Assembly (NCBI GenBank): GCA_021735285.1
Contig: JAIPHI010000074.1
Location: 1 to 12,611 of the forward strand
DNA from: Fidelibacterota bacterium
GTDB lineage: Bacteria; Fidelibacterota; UBA2242; JAFGTP01
Length of the DNA stretch: 12,611 nucleotides
Direction: 5' to 3'
Under the pieces are notes generated by a model. The model had not been told where the DNA came from. It was given only the letters and a program-made list of their open reading frames with translations, and did not search any database. Shown here in pieces: positions 1 through 7,494 of the stretch (the first letter of the stretch is position 1; each line of letters opens with the position of its first letter). The position numbers and the translations under genes are program-made.

Positions 1-59
1 TAGAAAAACCATTTTTAACTAAATCAGAATGATCAGAAAACAAAGTTGATGTAATATTA

Positions 60-92
60 TAATAAAATGGCTCCATTGGTTAAATGGAGCCA
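60..92 (-). terminator. Intrinsic terminator of the small repeat protein gene
   Basis: A perfect 10-bp stem (TGGCTCCATT at 68-77 pairing with AATGGAGCCA at 83-92) closes a 5-base loop. Read on the minus strand it is followed at once by TTTTATTATAATA. It lies 31 bases beyond the stop codon of the minus-strand gene ending at 123, where an intrinsic terminator is expected. There is no comparable T run directly after the stem on the plus strand, so it acts in one direction. Confidence 0.8.
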
Positions 93-122
93 AATAAATA
101 CTTTTTGTTTTAGAAAGGAGAG

Positions 123-356
123 TTACTGTTTCTTGCCTCCACGGGCCATTTTTGCTCTCGAGACATCCCCTTCCTTATCAATGAAATAAAGATAACCTTT
201 TTCACGTTGAATATTGGTTTCTTCTACAACTTCAGCCCCTCCTCCTTTTTCTTTACCACGGGCCATTTTGGAACGGGAAACATTTCCATTTTTGTCTAAA
301 TAATACAAATAACCTTTTTCTTTGTTAATGTTACAAACTTTAACTTTTTCAGCCAT
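123..356 (-). CDS. Small basic protein with two tandem 26-residue GYLY/DKxGxVSR modules, function unknown
   Basis: This is a 77-residue protein. An upstream in-frame ATG at 383 exists, but AAGGAGGA ends five bases before the ATG at 356 (MAEKVKV...), so 356 is taken as the start. The protein is almost entirely two copies of one module: residues 9-34 and 48-73 match at 19 of 26 positions, sharing EKGYLY, DK-G, VSR and KMARG. Each copy looks like a beta hairpin (aromatic strand, D-K-N/E-G-N/D turn, second strand) with a basic tail. A Lys/Gly linker joins the copies, and there is no signal peptide or membrane segment. I have an impression that single-module relatives exist in diverse prokaryotes, but I know of no assigned function. 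It follows glyS by 140 bases and probably has its own promoter and terminator. Confidence 0.85.
   Translation of the reverse strand: MAEKVKVCNINKEKGYLYYLDKNGNVSRSKMARGKEKGGGAEVVEETNIQREKGYLYFIDKEGDVSRAKMARGGKKQ
138..332 (-). repeat. Intragenic tandem duplication (two 78-bp units)
   Basis: The coding stretches 255-332 and 138-215 encode the two 26-residue modules of the small protein, 117 bases apart. Protein identity is about 73 percent, while the DNA has diverged visibly at third positions. The duplication is therefore not very recent and appears held by selection on the protein. Confidence 0.75.
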
Positions 357-409
357 TTTTTCCTCCTTATTAGTTAATAGCAATTTCCTCTATGAACTTT
401 CGTTTTATT

Positions 410-437
410 ATTTAATATATTCTGTTCGAAAAATCAA
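410..437 (-). promoter_or_regulatory. Candidate sigma70 promoter for the small repeat protein
   Basis: On the minus strand TTGATT (432-437) is followed after 16 bases by TTAAAT (410-415), giving a leader of roughly 45-50 bases to the ATG at 356. Both hexamers match consensus at four of six positions. In such AT-rich DNA this is only a candidate. It would explain expression independent of glyS. Confidence 0.35.
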
Positions 438-496
438 GTGTTTTCAGAAAAAAATCTCTTCTATTAGATACTTAGTTATTGCTGGGGCAGTCTCGA

Positions 497-1975
497 CTAG
501 TTAATTCTGTCCCGAATTTCCTGTAATGCATGCTCTTTGTTGATCCTAACCTGTTCAAGAGAATCTCTTTCCCTAATAGTCACTGTTCCGTCTTCTAATG
601 TCTGCGAGTCAACTGTAATGCAAAAAGGCGTTCCTGCCTCATCCTGGCGTCTGTAGCGCCGGCCGATCGAGCCACTATCATCATATTCTACCGGGAGATG
701 GCCTTTTAAATCTTCAAAAATGTCACGCGCTACTTCTGGCATTTTTTCCCTATTGACCAATGGAAAAACAGCAGCTTTAATAGGAGCCATTTGGGGTGAA
801 AGGCTCAAAACAACCCGATCATTTGCCTCATCTTCCCAATATGCATCAGCAAGCACGGTTAACATTGTCCGGTCTACTCCAGCGGAACTTTCTACTACAG
901 CAGGTACAATATGCTCTTCTTGCTCCTGATCATAATATGTTAATTTATTTCCACTATGGTCAATATGTTGTTGTAGATCGTAGGTTTGACGGTCGGCTAT
1001 ACCTTCCAGTTCAGCCCATCCAAAGGGAAATTTGTATTCCACATCAACACAGGCTTTCGCATAATGAGCTAATTCATCACTACCGTGCTCTCTCAATTGC
1101 AGATTTTTCTCATTAATCCCAATCTTTTTATACCATTCCAGACGCGATTCTATCCACTCTTTGTGCCATTTCTCACTGGCATCCGGTCTCACAAAAAATT
1201 CCAATTCCATCTGTTCAAATTCCCTGGATCTAAAGATGAAATTCCTGGTTGTAACTTCATTCCGAAAGGCCTTCCCAATTTGTGCAATCCCAAAAGGCAA
1301 TTTAGCCCGGGCCGCATTCGAAACATTGGCAAAATTGACAAATATTCCCTGAGCGGTTTCAGGTCTCAAATAAATTCTATGAGCTGAATCTTCAGAAGCA
1401 CCATAATGAGTTTTAAACATTAAATTAAACTGCTTGGGATCAGTAAGGTCGGCAGCTCCACATTTTGGGCAGGCAACTTTATCCAGAATAATACTCTCTT
1501 CCTTACCACAGCGGGGGCAGGTAGAATTAACATAGCTCTCAGGTTCAGAAGCAGTAAGATCGTCAAAACATTCACGATATTTTTTACGACCTCCGATTTG
1601 CCCTTCCTTAATATGAAATTTCATATTACAGTTAGTACATTTGAATTTATGGACTCCTTTGTCCAGACGAAATCTATTTTTACATTGTTTACAATCTACA
1701 AGCGGATCTGTGAAATTTTCTACATGGCCGGATGCTTCCCATACTTTCGGATGCATTAAAATGCTGCTATCCATGCCAACCACATTTTCACGACTGGTTA
1801 CTATATCATTCCACCAGGTCTCTTTTATATTTTTACGGAGTTCTACCCCCAGAGGCCCATAATCATAGCAACTACTTAAGCCTCCGTATATTTCACTAGA
1901 TTGAAAAATATAGCCTCGCCGTTTGGCCAGTGATACTATCTTATCCATCTTAGATCGATTTTGATTTCTACTCAT
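497..1975 (-). CDS. glyS: Glycyl-tRNA synthetase, single-chain (alpha2) type
   Basis: A 492-residue class II aminoacyl-tRNA synthetase that charges tRNA-Gly with glycine in the cytoplasm. The single-chain homodimeric form is recognised by the N-terminal LAKRRGYIFQSSEIYGG stretch (residues 16-32), the motif 1 region YDYGPLGVELRKN (37-49), FNLMF (183-187), YLRPETAQGIF (202-212), motif 2 FRNE (237-240), motif 3 SSAGVDRTML (363-372), and a C-terminal anticodon-binding domain from about 385. An insertion carries two pairs of CxxC (Cys95/98 with 113/116, and 153/156 with 169/172), which looks like zinc-binding knuckles. The length is normal for the family. GAGGAAA precedes the ATG, which lies 12 bases after the topA stop, so the two genes are co-transcribed. 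Some annotations call this form glyQS. Confidence 0.95.
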   Translation of the reverse strand: MSRNQNRSKMDKIVSLAKRRGYIFQSSEIYGGLSSCYDYGPLGVELRKNIKETWWNDIVTSRENVVGMDSSILMHPKVWEASGHVENFTDPLVDCKQCKNRFRLDKGVHKFKCTNCNMKFHIKEGQIGGRKKYRECFDDLTASEPESYVNSTCPRCGKEESIILDKVACPKCGAADLTDPKQFNLMFKTHYGASEDSAHRIYLRPETAQGIFVNFANVSNAARAKLPFGIAQIGKAFRNEVTTRNFIFRSREFEQMELEFFVRPDASEKWHKEWIESRLEWYKKIGINEKNLQLREHGSDELAHYAKACVDVEYKFPFGWAELEGIADRQTYDLQQHIDHSGNKLTYYDQEQEEHIVPAVVESSAGVDRTMLTVLADAYWEDEANDRVVLSLSPQMAPIKAAVFPLVNREKMPEVARDIFEDLKGHLPVEYDDSGSIGRRYRRQDEAGTPFCITVDSQTLEDGTVTIRERDSLEQVRINKEHALQEIRDRIN

Positions 1976-1987
1976 ATTTTCCTCGGT

Positions 1988-4195
1988 TTAATCCTCTTCC
2001 TTATTATATTTTGCTTTACAACTTGGACAATATAAATTTCTTTTCCCTTCCAGAAGAACGCCATAACCACAATTATCACATTCTCGATCAACAGGTTTGT
2101 TCCAGCTTGAAAATTTACAATCAGGATAGTTACTACAACCCCAAAAAGTTTTACCGCGTCTGGTTTTCTTTTCGGTGATTTCACCGTCGCAATCTTCCTC
2201 AGGGCAGTCAATCCCAATTGTATAAGGTAATGTAGATTTACATTTCGGATATTTCGGACAGGCCCAAAATTTACCATAGCGCCCTTCTTTTAATTCCATT
2301 TCAGAACCACATTTAGGACATTTCTTAGATTGCCCTTTTGCATCAGGCGGAGTTAATGGTTTTGTATTTTTACACTCAGGAAAAGCAGAGCAGGCTTTGA
2401 ATTTGCCATTGCGACCCCATTTGATCACCATAGGTGAGCCGCATTTTTCACATTTCTCTCCGGCATCTTCAACAAGATCCTCTTTAATCTCATCTTTTTT
2501 AGCCTCTGCTTTCTCCAGAGAATCTTTGAATGGTTTATAAAACTCACTCATTACCTCTTTCCAATCTTTCTGATTGGATTCAATCTGGTCCAGGTCTTCT
2601 TCCATTTGATTGGTAAAGTCCACATTAAAAATTTCAGGCATCTGGTTGACAAGTATCTTGTTCACCGTACGACCAAGTTCGGTAGGTTTGAGACGCCCTT
2701 TCTCCTTTATAATGTAATTTCTATTTCTAATAGTTGAAACGATAGTAGCATAGGTACTGGGCCTTCCGATACCTTGCTTATCCAATTCTTTAACCAGGGT
2801 ACCTTCAGTATAGCGGGGGGGTGGATTAGTGAATTTTTGTTCTTTGTCGAGCTTATTGAGATCCAGATTCTCGTTCTCTGAGATATTTTTTGGTATCTTT
2901 TTCTTTTCATCTTTGTTACTTTTGGATTTGCCTTTTCTGTAGGCTTTCAAATAGCCATCAAAAATTTCATTTTCACCCCGAGCACGAAAAGTGTATTTTC
3001 CTGCTTTAACATTTATAGTCTTGCGTTTATAAATAGCGGGCTTCATTTGGCTGGCAATAAATCTCTTCCAGATTATCGAATACAGTTTCAATTGCCTTTT
3101 ATTCAAATGCTTAGCCACTTTTCCGGGAGGTAAAGAAAAATTGGTGGGCCTAATACATTCATGGGCATCCTGTACATTCTTCCCGGATTTTTTAAAAAAT
3201 CGCGGCTTACCCGGTAAATAATCATCTCCAAATTCACTATTTATATGCTTTCGCGAAGCATTGATTGCATCCTTAGAAATTCGTAACGAATCTGTTCTCA
3301 TGTAGGTGATCAAGCCCACCGGTTCTCCATCAATCTCAATACCTTCATATAGCTGCTGGGCAATTGCCATTGTCTGTTTAGGACTATAGTGATAAAATCG
3401 GGTAGCAGTCTGTTGTAAAGTACTGGTTGTAAAAGGTGGAGCCGGAGATTTTTTACGATTTTTAATTTTTACATTTTTAACAATATGGTCAGAATCCTTG
3501 ATCGCCTGAGCATGCTTTTGTGCTTCATCCTGATTTGAGATTTTGAGTTTGCTACCATCAAATTTGACACCTTTGGCCTGAAACTCTTCCTCGCTTTCAG
3601 TGATATAATTGGCAAAGAGTTCCCAGTATTCCTCCGGATCAAAAGCTTCTATTTCATCTTCTCTTTCACATATTAAGCGGGCTGCAACAGATTGGACACG
3701 ACCTGCACTTAAACCTCGATATAGTGTTTTCCACAAAAATGGACTCACACGATAACCCACAATCCTATCCAGAATACGACGCGCCTGCTGAGCATTAACC
3801 AGATTCTCATTGATTTCCCGGGGCTCTTTTAAGCCTCGTTTTATTCCGGATTTGGTTATCTCATTAAATAATATTCTATGCACATCCTGCGGAGATTTAT
3901 TCAAAACCTGTGCTATATGCCAGGCAATGGCCTCCCCTTCTCTGTCCGGGTCAGGCGCTAAATATACTTTATTAGCCTTTTTTGCAGCTTGTTTCAACTT
4001 CTTTATAATTTTACCTTTGCCCCTTACTGTCACATAATTGGGATCAAAACCATTCTCAATATCCACACCAAATTTCTTCTTCGGGAGATCCCGGATATGA
4101 CCCACAGAGGCCAGGACCTCATAATCTTTTCCTAAATATTTGTTAATTGTTCTGGCTTTTGAAGGGGACTCAACAATTAGTAAATCTTTACTCAT
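1988..4195 (-). CDS. topA: DNA topoisomerase I (type IA) with four C-terminal zinc ribbons
   Basis: A 735-residue type IA topoisomerase that relaxes negative supercoils by transient cleavage of one strand through a 5'-phosphotyrosine link. The Toprim domain shows LLIVESPSKA (residues 5-14, Glu9) and DPDREGEAIAWH (82-93, acidic residues 82, 84 and 86). The catalytic tyrosine is Tyr298 in GLITYMRTDS. Conserved GLSAGRVQS (161-169), QDAHECIRPT (342-351) and GIGRPSTYA (475-483) are present. Four Cys4 zinc ribbons follow: Cys582/585/602/608, 626/629/646/652, 664/669/687/693 and 706/709/723/726. The third has an enlarged CX4C first pair. The ATG at 4195 has a weak, distant AGGA. It is the first gene of an operon with glyS. 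Confidence 0.96.
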   Translation of the reverse strand: MSKDLLIVESPSKARTINKYLGKDYEVLASVGHIRDLPKKKFGVDIENGFDPNYVTVRGKGKIIKKLKQAAKKANKVYLAPDPDREGEAIAWHIAQVLNKSPQDVHRILFNEITKSGIKRGLKEPREINENLVNAQQARRILDRIVGYRVSPFLWKTLYRGLSAGRVQSVAARLICEREDEIEAFDPEEYWELFANYITESEEEFQAKGVKFDGSKLKISNQDEAQKHAQAIKDSDHIVKNVKIKNRKKSPAPPFTTSTLQQTATRFYHYSPKQTMAIAQQLYEGIEIDGEPVGLITYMRTDSLRISKDAINASRKHINSEFGDDYLPGKPRFFKKSGKNVQDAHECIRPTNFSLPPGKVAKHLNKRQLKLYSIIWKRFIASQMKPAIYKRKTINVKAGKYTFRARGENEIFDGYLKAYRKGKSKSNKDEKKKIPKNISENENLDLNKLDKEQKFTNPPPRYTEGTLVKELDKQGIGRPSTYATIVSTIRNRNYIIKEKGRLKPTELGRTVNKILVNQMPEIFNVDFTNQMEEDLDQIESNQKDWKEVMSEFYKPFKDSLEKAEAKKDEIKEDLVEDAGEKCEKCGSPMVIKWGRNGKFKACSAFPECKNTKPLTPPDAKGQSKKCPKCGSEMELKEGRYGKFWACPKYPKCKSTLPYTIGIDCPEEDCDGEITEKKTRRGKTFWGCSNYPDCKFSSWNKPVDRECDNCGYGVLLEGKRNLYCPSCKAKYNKEED

Positions 4196-4271
4196 ATATT
4201 TTTAAATCCTACTATTTTAGTTAAAATTCTCGCAAGGAATTTACAAACTCTGTAATAAAATTCAATTATTT

Positions 4272-4299
4272 ATTCTATCTGATTGATAAAAAATAGCAA
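4272..4299 (-). promoter_or_regulatory. Candidate topA-glyS promoter
   Basis: On the minus strand TTGCTA (4294-4299) is followed after 16 bases by TAGAAT (4272-4277), which matches the -10 consensus at five of six positions. It would give a leader of about 70 bases before topA. It is a sequence match only. Confidence 0.4.
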
Positions 4300-4520
4300 A
4301 AAGCTGTTCATAAAATACAATCTACCATTTTTTTTATAATGCATCAGGATCGGCTACAATATTACGGCATACATATAAAATTGAGTGTTAAAACTCGCCT
4401 GATCATAATTTTTTGCGCTAACAAATTTTCTAATTGCCAGGAAATTTTTCGGCCTCTCTTAGTAAGATAAATATGCTTCGTTCAATCTTTAATAGCACCT
4501 AATCAACCTGGCATAGCTAT

Positions 4521-4553
4521 AAAAAATTTATTTGGCAGCCTCCCTGCTTGCCA
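4521..4553 (-). terminator. Probable terminator of the aminopeptidase gene
   Basis: On the minus strand, about 47 bases after the stop codon at 4600, TGGCA-A-GC pairs with GC-TGCCA (seven pairs, one bulged A, six-base loop, 4533-4553). After AATAAA comes a run of six T (4521-4526). The gap between stem and T run and the bulge make it less than ideal, but position and orientation fit. Confidence 0.5.
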
Positions 4554-4599
4554 CCTCATCTGTTTTCTGACTTTTATACAGATAACCTGTTATTCTATT

Positions 4600-5790
4600 T
4601 CATTCAACTTTCCAGATATTATCTTCAGATCTGATTTCCTTATCATCGAAATGTACAGCTTTGCCAACGCCACCCTTGCGAAAATCCACAACAATATCCA
4701 CATGTTGAGCTGAGCTATTGACAACTCCAGTCTCTTTGAGTTTATCTATTTTCTGTTGGCCTTCTTCCGAATGAGGCTCATCTACATAGCATTCAGGATA
4801 ACTTTCTCCGATTGCAATATGTAGTGTCCCCCCAACTTTCTCTACAAAAAGTGGATGTTTTAATGCAGTTTCCAGTCCTTTGTTCATACCAACTGCCACT
4901 TCCCCGATTCTATGCGAACCTTTATCAGTCTCAATAATAGACTTCAACGTTTCAGCATTTTCCTGAGCATCATAATCAACAATCTTACCATTTTCTATCT
5001 TCAGATAAATTCCCCGGATATTAACACCATTAAAAAAGACAGGTAAGTCCACAAATATTTCACCTTCCACTGAATTGGCATCGGGGCTGGTAAAGACTTC
5101 GCCATCAGGGAAATTATTTTTACCTGTGCATTTAATTATATTGCGATCCTTGATGCTCATTGTCAGTTTCAAATCTCTATTCTCATCCGGGTGAACTGTT
5201 TCGATCATTACCCGATCACTGGCGTCCATAACTTCATAGATCGGCTGTTCGATTGCATCCAATTCATTCGGATCGGTCAAAGTCGTGCTCATAACGACAT
5301 CAGTATATTCTTCCAATGACATATTTTCCATATCAGCAAAGGCCTTAGTTGGATAGAGAGTCAACACCCAGGGCTTTGAGAGACGGATCTCTTTAAAAGG
5401 CATATCCGCTTTTTTAATAGCAGCGCTCTTTTTATCCGGTAAATTGGCAAATAAAACCGGTGATTCCGCACCCAGGATTTCAATATATTTGGTCATGTTA
5501 TCGTAGCGCTCTTCAACCCAATCAGGAACCCGTTTAATTTGATCCATTGTTCCGTATTTTGCCATGGCTGCGCTCCAGACCTGACCGCGGTCATTATCAG
5601 GTTCAACAAGGAATACATCCGGCACTGCCCCGGCTTTTATAATCTTCTTCTTGAGCACCTGAATCAAAGGCCAGCTGATGTACTCACCTTTAAGCATGAC
5701 CACATCATCTTCATCAATACCTTCCAACGAATGGTCTAATAGATAATCAGCCCATTTTTCCAATTTTTCTTCTGAAATTTTTGCTTGCAT
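4600..5790 (-). CDS. M29-family metallo-aminopeptidase
   Basis: A 396-residue cytosolic exopeptidase of the AmpS/PepS/thermophilic aminopeptidase family (MEROPS M29), which removes N-terminal residues from peptides using two metal ions. The C-terminal half carries the ligand pattern: Glu231 (DGEVF), Glu297 (GEVAVG), His324 (GTLHIAIG), Tyr331 (ESYPE), His363 and Asp365 (AQHVDIVVDF). The 66-residue spacing of the two glutamates, the seven residues from His to Tyr and the H-x-D pair agree with what I recall of characterised members. The length is near the usual of about 410. No signal peptide is seen. GGGAGGT lies five bases before the ATG. It follows the coiled-coil gene by 59 bases on the same strand and may be its operon partner, with no obvious functional link. 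Confidence 0.9.
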   Translation of the reverse strand: MQAKISEEKLEKWADYLLDHSLEGIDEDDVVMLKGEYISWPLIQVLKKKIIKAGAVPDVFLVEPDNDRGQVWSAAMAKYGTMDQIKRVPDWVEERYDNMTKYIEILGAESPVLFANLPDKKSAAIKKADMPFKEIRLSKPWVLTLYPTKAFADMENMSLEEYTDVVMSTTLTDPNELDAIEQPIYEVMDASDRVMIETVHPDENRDLKLTMSIKDRNIIKCTGKNNFPDGEVFTSPDANSVEGEIFVDLPVFFNGVNIRGIYLKIENGKIVDYDAQENAETLKSIIETDKGSHRIGEVAVGMNKGLETALKHPLFVEKVGGTLHIAIGESYPECYVDEPHSEEGQQKIDKLKETGVVNSSAQHVDIVVDFRKGGVGKAVHFDDKEIRSEDNIWKVE

Positions 5791-5849
5791 TGTTACCTCC
5801 CGGAATTTTTTTACAGTAGTTACATATAAATTAGAATTGTTCAGTTATC

Positions 5850-6929
5850 TTATTCCTCTTTTTTCTTTTGGCTGGATTGCCCCAAAATTTGTTGCAATTC
5901 CTGAAAGGATTTGGAGCCCGATGCACCTTCGATTGCTTTCAAGGCCACATCCTGTACTTTCTGATAGGCCTTTTCTATCTTGTCGGACAATTCTTTTATC
6001 TTAGCCTGCTGATCATTGACAGTTTCCTGATAGGATTCGAGCTTTGTTTCCAGTACATCGATCTTACCTTCATATTTTTGCTTGGTTAATTCCAGTTCAT
6101 TTTGATGTTCCATTTTCAATTTTTCTGTAGCATTTTCAATAGCCTGGGCTTTTTCTGCTTCGAGTTTTTGAGGAAATTCTGCAACCTGCTGCTCTAATTC
6201 GTTTAGTTTGTTTTCTTTAGCAGCTACCTTTTCTTCCCGCTCTTGCAGTTCGGCTTCAACTTTTTCTCGTTTTTCTTTTAGTTCCTTTTCCAGTTCCCGT
6301 TTTTTATCTTCGAATTCATCTTCTTTCAATTTTTTCTTGCGCTCAAACTCATATTCAAATTCTTCCATTTTTCTTTGGTGCTCTTTTTCAGCTGCTTCCT
6401 GTTTCCGTTGCATTTCCTTTTCATGCTGTTTTTTTTCGGCTTCGATCTTCTCTTCCAGTTCATCTAATTCCTCTTGCAGCTTCTGCTTCTTTTCGGCCAT
6501 TTCCTCTTCGAATTCTTCCCGCTTTTTATTATTGGCATTTACCAGAGCTGCCAGGGTTCCGGCTTCCTTTTCAATATCATAGATCTCTTCCAGTTCATTT
6601 TCCCGTACCTTAGTTGCTTCTTTAACGTCCAGATATTCTTTGATCTGGGAAGAAAGGTTTTGCGATAATTTATCTATAAGTTTGTTAACATCCAGCTTAA
6701 GGTCATCCATTTCTTCAATCACTGATTCGGGATCGAGATCATCAGCAAGGCTCTTTTTGGCTTCTTTGGCCTTCTCTTTGGCTATTTTTTTAGCATCCAG
6801 AGCTTCCTTTTCTTGTTCCTTATACATTAAAATCAATTCCTGGTAAGCTGACAGAATCTCCTTTTTTGTATTGGACATCGATATTTCAGGAGGTTTTTTT
6901 GTTTTCTTTTTTCCATTATTCTCAGCCAT
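5850..6929 (-). CDS. Highly charged coiled-coil protein, function unknown
   Basis: A 359-residue protein very rich in Lys, Glu and Gln. A basic N-terminus (1-15) leads to NTKKEILSAYQELI (20-33), then a Lys/Ala/Glu helix, a region around 65-130 with breaks (DDLDPES, AGTLAALVNANN), and a near-continuous coiled coil from about 135 to 335 with repeated E-x-K-K-x-E patterns. A conserved-looking tail, VALKAIEGASGSKSFQELQQIL (roughly 328-350), ends the protein. There are no cysteines, signal peptide or membrane segments, so it is probably cytoplasmic. I recall similar uncharacterised proteins with this N-terminal and C-terminal signature across several bacterial phyla, but know no function. A good SD (GAGGAG) precedes the ATG. 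It heads a unit with the aminopeptidase, and a strong promoter match lies upstream. Confidence 0.85.
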   Translation of the reverse strand: MAENNGKKKTKKPPEISMSNTKKEILSAYQELILMYKEQEKEALDAKKIAKEKAKEAKKSLADDLDPESVIEEMDDLKLDVNKLIDKLSQNLSSQIKEYLDVKEATKVRENELEEIYDIEKEAGTLAALVNANNKKREEFEEEMAEKKQKLQEELDELEEKIEAEKKQHEKEMQRKQEAAEKEHQRKMEEFEYEFERKKKLKEDEFEDKKRELEKELKEKREKVEAELQEREEKVAAKENKLNELEQQVAEFPQKLEAEKAQAIENATEKLKMEHQNELELTKQKYEGKIDVLETKLESYQETVNDQQAKIKELSDKIEKAYQKVQDVALKAIEGASGSKSFQELQQILGQSSQKKKEE

Positions 6930-7008
6930 TATTTCACTCCTCTTTAAGAATTAGATTTATCTACCAAATTTATAATAATTTGTAATAAAAATGAATGGGG
7001 AATTATTA

Positions 7009-7037
7009 AGAATAAAACATTTCCTGATCAACGTCAA
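7009..7037 (-). promoter_or_regulatory. Sigma70-type promoter for the coiled-coil/aminopeptidase unit
   Basis: On the minus strand TTGACG (7032-7037, five of six) is spaced 17 bases from TATTCT (7009-7014, four of six). Transcription would start about 75 bases before the ATG at 6929. It is the best promoter match in the window, judged by spacing and -35 quality. Confidence 0.55.
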
Positions 7038-7171
7038 TTATTTTTCCCTATTAGTGACAATTTTTTCCTTTTGATAATGTATTCCGTCTTCATAATTAAT
7101 TCTTTTTTGTGGTGTATAATTTAAGATAATTGCTAAAAATTTTACTGAATAATGATTAAATTTTACAACGA

Positions 7172-7200
7172 TTGATGTAAAGATAAAATAGAATTATTAA
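7172..7200 (+). promoter_or_regulatory. Candidate promoter of the restriction-modification operon
   Basis: TTGATG (7172-7177) and TATTAA (7195-7200) are 17 bases apart, each matching consensus at four of six positions, with a leader of about 40 bases to the ATG at 7246. The palindrome at 7191-7208 covers the -10 element, which would suit repression by a bound protein. The match is moderate and the DNA is AT-rich. Confidence 0.4.
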
Positions 7201-7208
7201 AATAATTC
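7191..7208. promoter_or_regulatory. 18-bp palindrome, possible operator of the cassette
   Basis: GAATTATT and AATAATTC form perfect 8-bp arms around a central AA. The site is 37 bases before the start of the 82-residue helix-turn-helix-like protein and overlaps the candidate -10. Restriction-modification systems are often self-regulated by a small DNA-binding protein at such sites, so an operator is a reasonable guess. The arms are nearly all A/T, so chance occurrence is not negligible. Confidence 0.35.
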
Positions 7209-7245
7209 GGTGATAACTTTAAATATAATCAAATAGAATTCAATT

Positions 7246-7494
7246 ATGACAAAATTAGTAGATATAAAATCAGCAAGCAAATGGGCTTCAGATTATCTTG
7301 ATAAAAATGTTAAACCCACAAATATTTCTTATTTGCTACAATATGGCCGGATCAAACAATACAAGAAAAATGATTCAAAATACATTGACCTCAATGAATT
7401 AAAAGAGTATTATCAAAATAATCATAAAACTATGGAAAAGTCCTGGAAAAAAGAATTAGGTGTTTGGATTAAATGGCCCGTTTCTTTTAATTAA
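7246..7494 (+). CDS. Small helix-turn-helix-like protein at the head of the restriction-modification operon
   Basis: An 82-residue protein. Residues 7-52 (SASKWASDYL, PTNISYLLQYGRIKQY, YIDLNELKEYY) look like an excisionase/MerR-like winged helix-turn-helix: helix, recognition helix ending in YGRI, a short hairpin, then a helix. A C-terminal tail SWKKELGVWIKWPVSFN (66-82) follows. From memory, this arrangement resembles the N-terminal DNA-binding segment of longer site-specific DNA methyltransferases, where a W-x-SF stretch leads into the catalytic part. The gene may therefore be a free specificity or control subunit, or the remnant of a truncated second methylase. In-frame TAG at 7234 limits the start; no Shine-Dalgarno is seen. 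The methylase starts 30 bases downstream. Confidence 0.65.
   Translation: MTKLVDIKSASKWASDYLDKNVKPTNISYLLQYGRIKQYKKNDSKYIDLNELKEYYQNNHKTMEKSWKKELGVWIKWPVSFN

Larger units (their letters stand above)
4196..4599. other. 404-bp intergenic region without a recognisable gene
   Basis: No credible reading frame is visible on either strand. It holds, in minus-strand order, the probable terminator of the aminopeptidase gene (4521-4553), two long-range inverted repeats (TGCCAGG at 4435-4441 with CCTGGCA at 4507-4513; ATCAGG at 4343-4348 with CCTGAT at 4398-4403), and a candidate topA promoter (4272-4299). Smaller hairpins lie inside each repeat (GAGT/ACTC at 4383-4396, AAGAT/ATCTT between 4464 and 4490). 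It could hold a small RNA or a decayed element. I recognise no known RNA family. Confidence 0.6.
6930..7245. other. Divergent intergenic region between the coiled-coil gene and the restriction-modification operon
   Basis: This 316-bp, very AT-rich stretch separates a minus-strand and a plus-strand unit. It contains a good minus-strand promoter (7009-7037), a weaker plus-strand promoter match (7172-7200), an isolated TATAAT (7115-7120) without a -35 partner, and an 18-bp palindrome (7191-7208). I see no gene. The left edge of the acquired cassette probably lies here, but I found no target duplication or integration site. Confidence 0.6.

Noticed and set aside
357..383. Upstream ATG extending the small repeat protein by nine residues
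   Set aside because: AAGGAGGA lies within that extension, five bases before the internal ATG at 356, so the shorter form is the likely product.
440..480. Possible glyS terminator before the T-rich run near 450
   Set aside because: Only a four-base ATCT/AGAT stem can be drawn; too weak to call.
796..1387. Plus-strand frames of 100-106 codons within glyS
   Set aside because: They lie antisense to well-conserved synthetase motifs and show no protein-like features of their own.
6208..6582. Long plus-strand frame rich in Ser and Phe opposite the coiled-coil gene
   Set aside because: It is the antisense shadow of Lys/Glu-rich codons; the low-complexity composition and lack of a ribosome site argue against a gene.
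7115..7120. Perfect TATAAT as a promoter for the restriction-modification operon
   Set aside because: No -35-like hexamer exists at 16-18 bases upstream, and such a hexamer is expected by chance in DNA this AT-rich.
6930..7245. Attachment site or transposon ends flanking the cassette
   Set aside because: No tRNA gene, integrase, transposase or convincing direct repeat pair was found at either edge.
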